IMG/VR virus record: IMGVR_UViG_3300010885_047889 | Span: 1-21,640 of that record | DNA length: 21,640 nt | Source of the DNA: a virus | Direction: 5' to 3' (one strand) | In this document: positions 14,433 to 20,823 of the stretch, one piece after another | How the letters are laid out: each line of letters opens with the position of its first letter | How positions within the stretch are numbered: the first letter of the stretch is position 1 | Translations under genes and position numbers: made by a program | The notes under the pieces: model-generated | What the model was told of the DNA's origin: nothing | Seen by the model: the letters and a program-made list of their open reading frames with translations, nothing else | Database searches by the model: none

Positions 14433-14800
14433 CTGGGATAGCCTTTAAATCCAGTGACAGGACTGCGTTTATTTGTTGACTCTAATTCTTTACTTTTTAG
14501 ATCACCGTGATTGAGATCTTCATATTCTGATCCTACAGCCTGGAATGCTTTTTCTAACATGTCTTGTTCAACATCAGTGTAGGGCATGGCCAGATTGTAA
14601 CGTCCTGCCCAAGATTCATGATCTATATCTGGAACAAATGTGCCGTCTGTAGACGCAACAGCCATCATAACACGATTGAGTTCGTAAAATCTATCAGCTA
14701 GATCTACATCTCTAAACTTGTTAAGTCCGACGGTGGCCTGGCTTTTTCGTTGGCCAATCTTGCCGGCCTGTTTCTCAATGAGAAACTCTTGAGCTCGCAT
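14429..14800 (-). CDS. Putative packaged internal protein with CTS-like N-terminus (paralog A)
   Basis: The product is 123 aa. It starts MRAQEFLIEK, again a basic, E-F-hydrophobic-x-E decapeptide like the T4 capsid-targeting sequence, with L-I-E as a candidate prohead-protease site. The middle is helical and charged (DRFYELNRVMMAVASTDGTF, YTDVEQDMLEKAFQAVG) and the end is SPVTGFKGYPR, matching the C-terminus of the next gene. A predicted mature chain of about 114 aa would remain after cleavage. It is not recognised beyond these features. It follows the 98-aa protein by two bases and overlaps its paralog by four. Confidence 0.7.
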   Translation of the reverse strand: MRAQEFLIEKQAGKIGQRKSQATVGLNKFRDVDLADRFYELNRVMMAVASTDGTFVPDIDHESWAGRYNLAMPYTDVEQDMLEKAFQAVGSEYEDLNHGDLKSKELESTNKRSPVTGFKGYPR

Positions 14801-14802
14801 GA

Positions 14803-15099
14803 TTAGGTTCCAGCGGCGTTGTATACACCCGATTGTGCTGAAGTGGTGGTGCCAAGTGCTCTGACAGTAAATGTGGTTCCTACCATGGTGAGTTTATTGC
14901 CGGCACCAACGTAAATTTCTTGTGTGGTCCCATTGGGCACCGAAACCACATTGGCATACAAATTGCCCACAGGTGCAGCTGATCCTAGGGCCAGGGCATA
15001 TACCTGATAGGTAACATCTGCACTGCCGGCACTAATTTCTGCTTTGTCTGTGGTCCATACTACATTAGCTGCCGCAGTGTTAATTACTTGAATAGCCAT
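14803..15099 (-). CDS. Small beta-rich putative virion protein
   Basis: The product is 98 aa, rich in Ala, Thr, Val and Gly, with alternating hydrophobic strands (VTYQVYALALGS, GNLYANVVSV, QEIYVGAGNKLTMVGTTFTVRAL). It lacks charge clusters, cysteines and membrane helices. This composition fits a small immunoglobulin-like or jelly-roll head decoration or fibre protein; I do not recognise the family. It sits between the 617-aa acidic protein and the two internal-protein-like paralogs. A GGTTAATCAA ribosome site overlaps the preceding stop region. Confidence 0.7.
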   Translation of the reverse strand: MAIQVINTAAANVVWTTDKAEISAGSADVTYQVYALALGSAAPVGNLYANVVSVPNGTTQEIYVGAGNKLTMVGTTFTVRALGTTTSAQSGVYNAAGT

Positions 15100-15104
15100 T
15101 TTGA

Positions 15105-16958
15105 TTAACCTTTATAATTTTTCCAAGTCTTGAACAAACTACGTTCAAGTTCTACGTTCTCTTCCATACTTGTTTGGCGACGCGATTGGCTTGCAACTAC
15201 CGGAATGGTTGTTTGACCAGTTGATTTAGGACCATTTAATCCGCCTGAGTATGTGCGTAGCTCTGGTTGGGCTGCTAATGTTTCCGTATCAGTGGGCCAA
15301 TCTGGTGAATTCTCATCGACAACTTCGGCACAACCGCAGGGTGCTTCACCACACTGTGGGCATGATGCGGCTTGATTGCTATGTCTACTTAGGCCAGCCA
15401 TTTTTAACAATTCTGCTAACTTGTCTGCATCTTCGTCAGTTGCAGTAACAGTAATTGACTTTTGTGCTTGACCTTGTTCGTCTGTACTCATGTTAACTGT
15501 AATATTCATACTTTCAGCAATTATGTTTTCAACTTTACTATTAATTCCTTCGTACACACCTTTACCAAACTGCATACTTTTGCTAGCTTTAGGAGCAGAA
15601 GAAGCTGTAGCTACACTCCCACTAGTTGTTGTTTCATCAACCTTTTTTTCTTTCTTGTCAGCGACTGCTTTCTTAAATGTTTCTTTTTTGTCGCCGTCTT
15701 TGTCCATATCTAAGAAGTCTGGCTTGCCGGCTTCGTTAACTTCACTGGCTTTTTCATTAACTTCTTGGTCCTGATTCTGCATGTATTCATCTACAGCAAT
15801 CATCATGCCTTCAATTTTGGCCAACTTGGATTGGACCCATTCTGGTAAATTGTCGTCATCACCTAAGATTTTATGCAAGGCTTGTGCATGGCGAACAATA
15901 GTTTTGATATCGTGTTTGGCCGATTCGCCTTCTTGATCGTATTCACCACGATCAGTTACTGGAATTTCTTCAGCAATTGCATCTTTACTGGCTAACTTGC
16001 TACGACCGCTGTGTTTAGCACCGATAGCACGTTTTGTTCCAGCAGGACGACCTTTTTTCTTAATAGTGATTGTGGTTATTTCTGTGTCGTCATCTTCCGG
16101 TTCTGGTTTACGAGTATATGTTGTAGCTTTCATTCCGCTGGGCAGTGTACGTTCTTTTTTATCAAACTTACCAGTGCCTTTTTCTTTTTCGCGGCTCTTC
16201 AACCATGCATCCATCTCAGCATAGCCTTCATCCATTTTTGCTTCACCAAGGCCTGTTGGGTCAGCTTCTACTACTTTGTATTTTTTACCATCAACTTCAA
16301 ATTCATCTTTGTGTTGAGCTTTTGCCTTGGCCAAGTTGCCTGTGAACTCGTTGCCTTCTTCCATGTCGGCTTCGTCCATTTTGTCGTAGCGATTACGAAT
16401 CTGATTCATTTTTTCTTTGCCAGCATGTTCACGGCCGGCCTTGCGTAGAGCATCCATGCCCTCTTTACCATATTTTTTGTTGCCGAGATAAGCCTGTAAA
16501 GCACTTTCTTCCATGCTGTCACACTTGCATGGTGAACAATCACATGCTGGGCAATGGCCTTCTTCAAGACTACTTGTATCTGTAAATTCTTTACCACCTA
16601 CTTTAAACTTACCACCTTTTGGTGTAGTTTTGAGTGCTCCAGTAAAAGCATTACCTTCGTCAGTGACATCTTCCTTGGCATGACGCAACTTGTTTAACAC
16701 CGCACCAGCTACACGCTCGCCAGCGGCTTTGCTACCATATCTGGCACCTGCTGACTTAGCAATCTTACTAAAGTTCTTTCCTGGCTTACCAATGTCCTTA
16801 CCTGCAGCAGCTTTTTTGGCACTGTAATCAGTTTCTTCTAATGCTTCGGCTAATTGACTACAAGGAGCAACAGATTTCACTTCCTTGGCAGTTTGCATAG
16901 CATCTTGTTTTGCAGCCAATTTGGCCATGCGTTGATTCAATTCGTAAAAAAATGTCAT
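15105..16958 (-). CDS. Modular Lys/Glu-rich putative virion protein with Cys clusters
   Basis: The product is 617 aa, highly charged and probably largely disordered. Two copies of an EGN-x-FTG module occur (101-107 and 201-207), each leading to a short KF-V-GK-F/Y strand. Two cysteine clusters, CPACDCSPCKC (136-146) and CPQCGEAPCGC (533-543), could bind zinc. LPEWVQSKLAKIEGMM (371-386) and FLDMDKDGDKKETF (415-428), the latter with an EF-hand-like D-x-D-x-D-G loop, recur in T4-like environmental phage proteins. LLKMAGLSRH (517-526) matches an AGL motif in the 825-aa protein. Several (L/I)-x-E sites, such as IIAE at 479-482, could be cut by prohead protease. A scaffold-core or internal capsid role is likely, unproven. 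A GAGGA site precedes the ATG. Confidence 0.7.
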   Translation of the reverse strand: MTFFYELNQRMAKLAAKQDAMQTAKEVKSVAPCSQLAEALEETDYSAKKAAAGKDIGKPGKNFSKIAKSAGARYGSKAAGERVAGAVLNKLRHAKEDVTDEGNAFTGALKTTPKGGKFKVGGKEFTDTSSLEEGHCPACDCSPCKCDSMEESALQAYLGNKKYGKEGMDALRKAGREHAGKEKMNQIRNRYDKMDEADMEEGNEFTGNLAKAKAQHKDEFEVDGKKYKVVEADPTGLGEAKMDEGYAEMDAWLKSREKEKGTGKFDKKERTLPSGMKATTYTRKPEPEDDDTEITTITIKKKGRPAGTKRAIGAKHSGRSKLASKDAIAEEIPVTDRGEYDQEGESAKHDIKTIVRHAQALHKILGDDDNLPEWVQSKLAKIEGMMIAVDEYMQNQDQEVNEKASEVNEAGKPDFLDMDKDGDKKETFKKAVADKKEKKVDETTTSGSVATASSAPKASKSMQFGKGVYEGINSKVENIIAESMNITVNMSTDEQGQAQKSITVTATDEDADKLAELLKMAGLSRHSNQAASCPQCGEAPCGCAEVVDENSPDWPTDTETLAAQPELRTYSGGLNGPKSTGQTTIPVVASQSRRQTSMEENVELERSLFKTWKNYKG

Positions 16959-16962
16959 TCTA

Positions 16963-17571
16963 TTATCCTCGGGGTTGGGCGCCGGTGGCTGGGCGCGGTG
17001 GGCGTTTAACTTTGGTCATTGGGCTGGTTACACCCATGGGCAAATCATTTGTAGTTTCTGCAGGAGGAGTCTTGCCACCAGCTACAGTAAAGTCACTGCG
17101 ATATGCATTTTTTAACACTGCATGTTGATATGGATTGGCCGAGTAATCTTTACTCAGGGCCTTTTGTTCTGCATCAGGAGCAGGAAAATCTGTATCAGTT
17201 AACAGGTCTTTATTTTGAACTTCAACCTTTTCACGCTCACTATCCATGCTGTTTTCAAATGGAGTGGTCAACATGATAATGCGGTTTGGATCTAAAAACA
17301 ATAATTGCGCTAACTGTTTGATTTGAGGCTCAATAGCTGGATAGCGAAATTCAACATCTACTGATGTTACACTGTCATTTGCATGTTTTGGAAAATCTGC
17401 TGGTGCCAACTGAACTGGAGTGGTTTTAGACTTGCCGAAGCTCACAATGTCAAATTGTTGACATTTTTCTTCCAGCTGTTTAAGCCATCCGCTATCAACA
17501 TCACCTACAATTTTGATCCTATAAGAATAGGTTCTTTCGGATTCTGCTAAGTATTCCTTGAAAAGTTTCAT
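16963..17571 (-). CDS. Putative virion protein with CTS-like N-terminus and ferredoxin-like domain
   Basis: The product is 202 aa. The N-terminus MKLFKEYLAES resembles the T4 capsid-targeting sequence and ends in L-A-E, a gp21-type cleavage site. Residues 15-105 alternate strands and helices (SYRIKIVGDVD, LKQLEEKCQQFDIVSFGKSK, SVTSVDVEFRYP, EPQIKQLAQLLFL) in a beta-alpha-beta order typical of a ferredoxin-like fold. The C-terminal 60 residues are Pro/Lys-rich and end RPPRPATGAQPRG. I believe homologs occur near the terminase genes of T4-like environmental phages, function unknown. It has its own late promoter and an AAGGAAATTATT ribosome site, and follows gp16. Confidence 0.75.
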   Translation of the reverse strand: MKLFKEYLAESERTYSYRIKIVGDVDSGWLKQLEEKCQQFDIVSFGKSKTTPVQLAPADFPKHANDSVTSVDVEFRYPAIEPQIKQLAQLLFLDPNRIIMLTTPFENSMDSEREKVEVQNKDLLTDTDFPAPDAEQKALSKDYSANPYQHAVLKNAYRSDFTVAGGKTPPAETTNDLPMGVTSPMTKVKRPPRPATGAQPRG

Positions 17572-17589
17572 AATAATTTCCTTATATGA

Positions 17590-17597
17590 TATTTATG
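17590..17597 (-). promoter_or_regulatory. Late promoter CATAAATA before the CTS-like 202-aa gene
   Basis: The minus strand reads CATAAATA in the 31-nt gap after the gp16-like gene. T4 spacing gives +1 near 17584 and a 13-nt leader containing AAGGA, well placed before the ATG at 17571. Confidence 0.65.
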
Positions 17598-17602
17598 CTT
17601 GT

Positions 17603-18088
17603 TTAATCTTTTGATCGATCGCCAATCAGGCGTTCCAGCAAATCATTACGACTAAGCACTTGCCCATGTGCTGTTTCTACAGTGGGATCTTGGCTGGAGT
17701 TTTTGGCCGCATCTTGATCTAACTTCATTTTTTTCATCTGCAGATCAAGCATTTTTAATTTTTTTTGTAATTTGGTAGTTTTAGCAGTCAGAGCATGTCC
17801 TAACATGGTACCAGCTACTGCAAACAATTCTGCAGCATAGCGACTGTCGACATTAAATCCTAAATCTGTAAGATTCTCAAAAGTTTCCGTGGCTTTTGTC
17901 GCAATATCATCTAGTTCTCGGTCACTGCTATCTAGGTCGCGAACAGCAGGCAATGCTTGATCAATTTTATCTATAGTAGCATCTATTTCCACTATAGCAG
18001 CTCGAGTTTCTTCTGTTGTTTGTGGCTGTGCTTCTTCGGCATCAACTGTCTGCTCAAACCCAAATAAGGATTCCAATTTTTTGGTCAT
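17603..18088 (-). CDS. 16: Terminase small subunit, gp16-like
   Basis: The product is 161 aa, near T4 gp16 (164). It starts with an acidic segment, has helices rich in Asp/Glu and Ala (IDATIDKIDQALPAVRDLDSSDRELDDIATKATETFENL) and then a long basic helix (AGTMLGHALTAKTTKLQKKL, LQMKKMKLDQDAA, about 101-138) likely to be coiled coil. By eye the segment from ATKATETF to LKMLDLQMKKMK follows the T4 gp16 central region, in which helices oligomerise the subunit. gp16 recognises concatemeric DNA and stimulates gp17. The N-terminal form MTKKLESLFGF is typical of environmental T4-like small terminases. An AGGGT ribosome site precedes the ATG. It lies immediately after the gp4-like gene. Confidence 0.78.
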   Translation of the reverse strand: MTKKLESLFGFEQTVDAEEAQPQTTEETRAAIVEIDATIDKIDQALPAVRDLDSSDRELDDIATKATETFENLTDLGFNVDSRYAAELFAVAGTMLGHALTAKTTKLQKKLKMLDLQMKKMKLDQDAAKNSSQDPTVETAHGQVLSRNDLLERLIGDRSKD

Positions 18089-18118
18089 ACCCTATTTACC
18101 GTAAAATACAGTAGTCAG

Positions 18119-18550
18119 TTACTTTTTTCCGTTTTTAAAAATTTGATCTTCGGTAATAATTCTAAAAGTGAGCCCGTTTGCCTTACACCATTTTTGAGCT
18201 GCATCCCATTTGGCATAGTTAATGGCAACCACTGCTCGATCTCTTGAGTTCATTTTGTCTTCGATAAGACTTTGTTTTTTTGGTTTAATTTCAATCAGTT
18301 CTGCACGGGTGGTATTGTTAGGACCGCGATAGGTCACAATAAAATCTGGAACGTAGGTTGTCATTTTACCAGTCAAGGGGTGACGATAAGGAATACGCAC
18401 CGGCTCGCTTGCCCACTGCATAATATGTTCATTGGTATCACAAAAATTCATAAAGGCCCACTCCCAACTGGAACGGTACCGGGGTTCACCACGACCCACG
18501 TATTTTGTTGAGTCTTTTACTGTGTACTGGCCTTGCGCAAACTTGGCCAC
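18119..18550 (-). CDS. 4: Head completion protein, gp4-like nuclease
   Basis: The product is 143 aa with a GTG start at 18550; AGGAG seven bases upstream supports this choice. The pattern YRSSWEWAFMNFCDTN (25-40), VRIPYRHPLTGK (51-62), YVPDFIVTY (66-74) and AELIEIKP (83-90) matches T4 gp4, which has 150 aa. Acidic residues E30, D69 and E87-x-K89 make a PD-(D/E)xK nuclease site as in TnsA-type enzymes. gp4 is needed to finish DNA-filled heads so tails can join, possibly by trimming DNA ends. It sits between a conserved structural protein and gp16, within the late cluster. Confidence 0.88.
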   Translation of the reverse strand: MAKFAQGQYTVKDSTKYVGRGEPRYRSSWEWAFMNFCDTNEHIMQWASEPVRIPYRHPLTGKMTTYVPDFIVTYRGPNNTTRAELIEIKPKKQSLIEDKMNSRDRAVVAINYAKWDAAQKWCKANGLTFRIITEDQIFKNGKK

Positions 18551-18553
18551 GGT

Positions 18554-18916
18554 CTAGCTCCTGACGTTTCTTGCAGCGTAGTAGTTAGGAGTAGTCGAGG
18601 CATTGATGCCTAGTAAGGTAGCTGGGCTACGAATATTATTGAGATAGTAGGCCAAGGTTAAATTTAAATCAGCTTGATCGGTACCTTGGATTTGCTCTAG
18701 CAAATCCATCACAGGAATAGTACTGGCCTGTGCAACTCTAAACAAACTTACAGTAAAGTTTCCTGCGGCTAGTTCAGTACCATAGATACTGCGGAAAAAA
18801 CTGTAGACCGCATCGTATTCTAGACTAGGAACATCTACTTCATAAGCATAAAATCGATCAAAGATTTTTACAGTTTGATCGATTTTAGGATTAGAATAAT
18901 TTACTGACCCAGTCAT
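18554..18916 (-). CDS. Conserved T4-like phage protein of the tail/neck cluster
   Basis: The product is 120 aa. It begins SVNYSNPKIDQTVKIFDRFYAYEVDV and continues with EYDAVYSFFRSIYGTELAAGNFTVSLFRVA and LLEQIQGTDQADLNLTLAYYLNNIRS. I recall a protein of this shape in cyanophage and other environmental T4-like genomes near the tail tube, annotated only as structural or hypothetical. It is helical and soluble, without signal peptide or enzyme motif. Its place between tube-like and gp4 genes suggests a tail or neck assembly role, which is inference. A GGTGGAT ribosome site precedes the ATG. Confidence 0.75.
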   Translation of the reverse strand: MTGSVNYSNPKIDQTVKIFDRFYAYEVDVPSLEYDAVYSFFRSIYGTELAAGNFTVSLFRVAQASTIPVMDLLEQIQGTDQADLNLTLAYYLNNIRSPATLLGINASTTPNYYAARNVRS

Positions 18917-18918
18917 CG

Positions 18919-20154
18919 TTATCCACCTTGTCCGTTGGGTAAGAATCCAACCTGTCCCACTGGCAGTTGCGAAGCACGACGTGGTGGTGTAGGAAATATC
19001 ATGCCGTTGACTGCTCCGAGTGCCTGGCGGGTATATCCAGGTAAACTATATTGAGCAATTTGTGCCGCTGCCACATTGGCATCGTTGCTAATAATGCTAG
19101 AAAGACTTTTATTTTTAAAGGTGTTGTAAGCTGTGCCGGCTGTTTGTACTGCACCAATGACATTGTTTAGGCTACCTTGCCCTGATGCCAATGCATTCAA
19201 GTCGTCAATAACGCCTAATCCTGCATCTACTAGGCCGCCCTGACCAAATACTGTCTGTGTTGATCCAGGACGTGCCAATGCTGAACGAGTTAAATCGTAG
19301 TGGGTTGGATCTGCAAATCCTGGCACGGTATTACTTGGAGTTGCTCCCCCAATAGCGCCACTGTAATATTTGACTGTTTCGTATTTAATTTCTACAGTAT
19401 TACTCATAGTACCATTACCTTCAGCATAGGCATAATTGTCATGTTTCCATGATGTAATCATAGGATTGATCAACACATAACTTGCAAATTTTTTCTGACT
19501 CAGACCATAAATGCGAATGTCTCGGAAGAACGGCGGCTTACCAGTATAGGATCCATTTCCGGTAGTGGTTAATGGATTAGTTCCGTCGCCATAACTTTCA
19601 CCAATGTAACCCCAATCATTGACCTGGCGACTATTATTGTAAGTATCGCGAGTGTTGTAACCAAACCCGTTGAATAATGTATTCAAATTACCCAATGTGC
19701 CATTATAAGCCGGAACATTTTCATACTGCTGACTTGGATCTTTATAGTAGTAACTATAGTAGTTGTACCACATGTTGCGAATCAAATCACTTTGATCATC
19801 GTGAAATACTAAATTGATTGGATTGTATTCAATTTTACTTTGTACCAGACGTTTACGATTATATTGATTCATAGTATCAACACTGATTGCATAACTAGGA
19901 AGATCAACGCTTTTAACCATAAGACCTATGGTGGCAATTTCATCTGACCCATATGCCGCCGCTAGAGATTTAATTTGACCTGTATTGATATTAAAAAATA
20001 CATGGAATAGGAACTTATTACGAGGAGTTAGCTGGTAACCGTTGGGTCTAAATGTATCTGAGGCATGTTGGTAATCTTTAAGGCCAGGAGGACTTAATGT
20101 AAAGCCTTCCTGGAAACCTTGAAGAAAATTTTGCCCGAAGTAACCGGTGGCCAT
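18919..20154 (-). CDS. Tail-tube-like protein, possibly baseplate-tube junction (gp54/gp48 type)
   Basis: The product is 411 aa. Residues about 40-140 follow the tube-protein fold of gp19: a strand NKFLFHVFFNINTG, then VKSVDLPSYAISVDTMNQYN, KRLVQSKIEYNPINLVFHDD and a helix IRNMWYNYYSYYY. The rest is a Gly/Asn/Thr-rich insertion, a strand-rich middle (FASYVLINPMITSWKHDNY, NTVEIKYETVKYYSG) typical of the second half of such folds, and an Ala-rich C-terminal helix region. T4 gp54 and gp48, at the start of the tail tube, are tube-domain proteins with C-terminal extensions, so this may be one of them; a second tube is the alternative. It follows gp19 by four bases and has no good ribosome site. 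Confidence 0.68.
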   Translation of the reverse strand: MATGYFGQNFLQGFQEGFTLSPPGLKDYQHASDTFRPNGYQLTPRNKFLFHVFFNINTGQIKSLAAAYGSDEIATIGLMVKSVDLPSYAISVDTMNQYNRKRLVQSKIEYNPINLVFHDDQSDLIRNMWYNYYSYYYKDPSQQYENVPAYNGTLGNLNTLFNGFGYNTRDTYNNSRQVNDWGYIGESYGDGTNPLTTTGNGSYTGKPPFFRDIRIYGLSQKKFASYVLINPMITSWKHDNYAYAEGNGTMSNTVEIKYETVKYYSGAIGGATPSNTVPGFADPTHYDLTRSALARPGSTQTVFGQGGLVDAGLGVIDDLNALASGQGSLNNVIGAVQTAGTAYNTFKNKSLSSIISNDANVAAAQIAQYSLPGYTRQALGAVNGMIFPTPPRRASQLPVGQVGFLPNGQGG

Positions 20155-20158
20155 TGTA

Positions 20159-20776
20159 TTAGCCTGTAGCTACGTCGCCGACTGTCCGTCCTACTGTGGC
20201 TCCAACGCCAGTTCCGTTAGGTGTTTGTAGTGCATTATCGTATGTGATTGTCATGGCCACAGTCATTGCTTCACTGGTGCCATAGTTGGCGTCACCGTAG
20301 TCAACTGACTTCAAGTAGCAACCATAAATTTCCCAAGTTTCAAGAACAGTAGGAGTATCTGTACCGTTGCCGCCGTCGAGCACTTCAAATACTGTGGTAA
20401 ACTTATAGTCGATACCACTTGCAGCACTAGCTTGTTCCATGAAGTCTAACTGCTTCTGTAGTTGTTCGCCAACTAACTTACTTACATTGCCGCCAGCATC
20501 ATCACGCAGGTTACAAGTAACATCAGTCCAGGTATGCTTACCAACTAGTTTGATTGTACTATTATAAATTGGCACATCAATTTGTGCGAATTCAACCGTT
20601 GGACGTTTGAAGTCAATGACTTGCTTTGTCAATTCTGTTGTTGGTTGACTTACGCCAAAATTCAAAAAAGTAACGCGAAAGCGATACTTTAATTTTGGCA
20701 TTAACAAACCTTGAACTGAACTACTTTGATCACTTGCCAAAGGCACTGTCATTCTACTTAATGATGATACGGCCAT
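20159..20776 (-). CDS. 19: Tail tube protein gp19
   Basis: The product is 205 aa, above T4 gp19 (163 aa). After a Ser-rich start it reads MPKLKYRFRVTFLNFG (26-41), ELTKQVIDFKRPTVEFAQIDVPIYNSTIKLVG, WTDVTCNLRDDAGGNVSKLV, then LETWEIYGCYLKSVDYGDANYGTSEAMTVAMTITYDNA. This is the gp19 tube signature: RFRV/xxF strand, hydrophobic loop, LRDD and an end strand with MT(I/V)xYDNA. It forms the inner tube of the contractile tail through which DNA passes. It follows the sheath gene, the same order as T4 18-19. Its late promoter and AGGAGATATT ribosome site lie just upstream. Confidence 0.93.
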   Translation of the reverse strand: MAVSSLSRMTVPLASDQSSSVQGLLMPKLKYRFRVTFLNFGVSQPTTELTKQVIDFKRPTVEFAQIDVPIYNSTIKLVGKHTWTDVTCNLRDDAGGNVSKLVGEQLQKQLDFMEQASAASGIDYKFTTVFEVLDGGNGTDTPTVLETWEIYGCYLKSVDYGDANYGTSEAMTVAMTITYDNALQTPNGTGVGATVGRTVGDVATG

Positions 20777-20798
20777 TTTAATATCTCCTATATGCTGT

Positions 20799-20806
20799 TA
20801 TTTATG
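20799..20806 (-). promoter_or_regulatory. Late promoter CATAAATA before the tail tube gene
   Basis: The minus strand reads CATAAATA in the 47-nt gap after the sheath stop. T4 spacing gives +1 near 20793 and a 17-nt leader with AGGAG before the ATG at 20776. It would allow tube expression apart from sheath, in line with the high copy number of tube protein. Confidence 0.7.
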
Positions 20807-20823
20807 GTATCTCTGTTCCCGAC

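Noticed and set aside
15490-16448. Plus-strand ORFs rich in Phe, Ser and Cys, including one of 145 codons
   Set aside because: They are antisense to the Lys/Glu-rich 617-aa gene; Lys and Glu codons read backwards give Phe, Leu and Ser. No ribosome site or plus-strand neighbour was seen.
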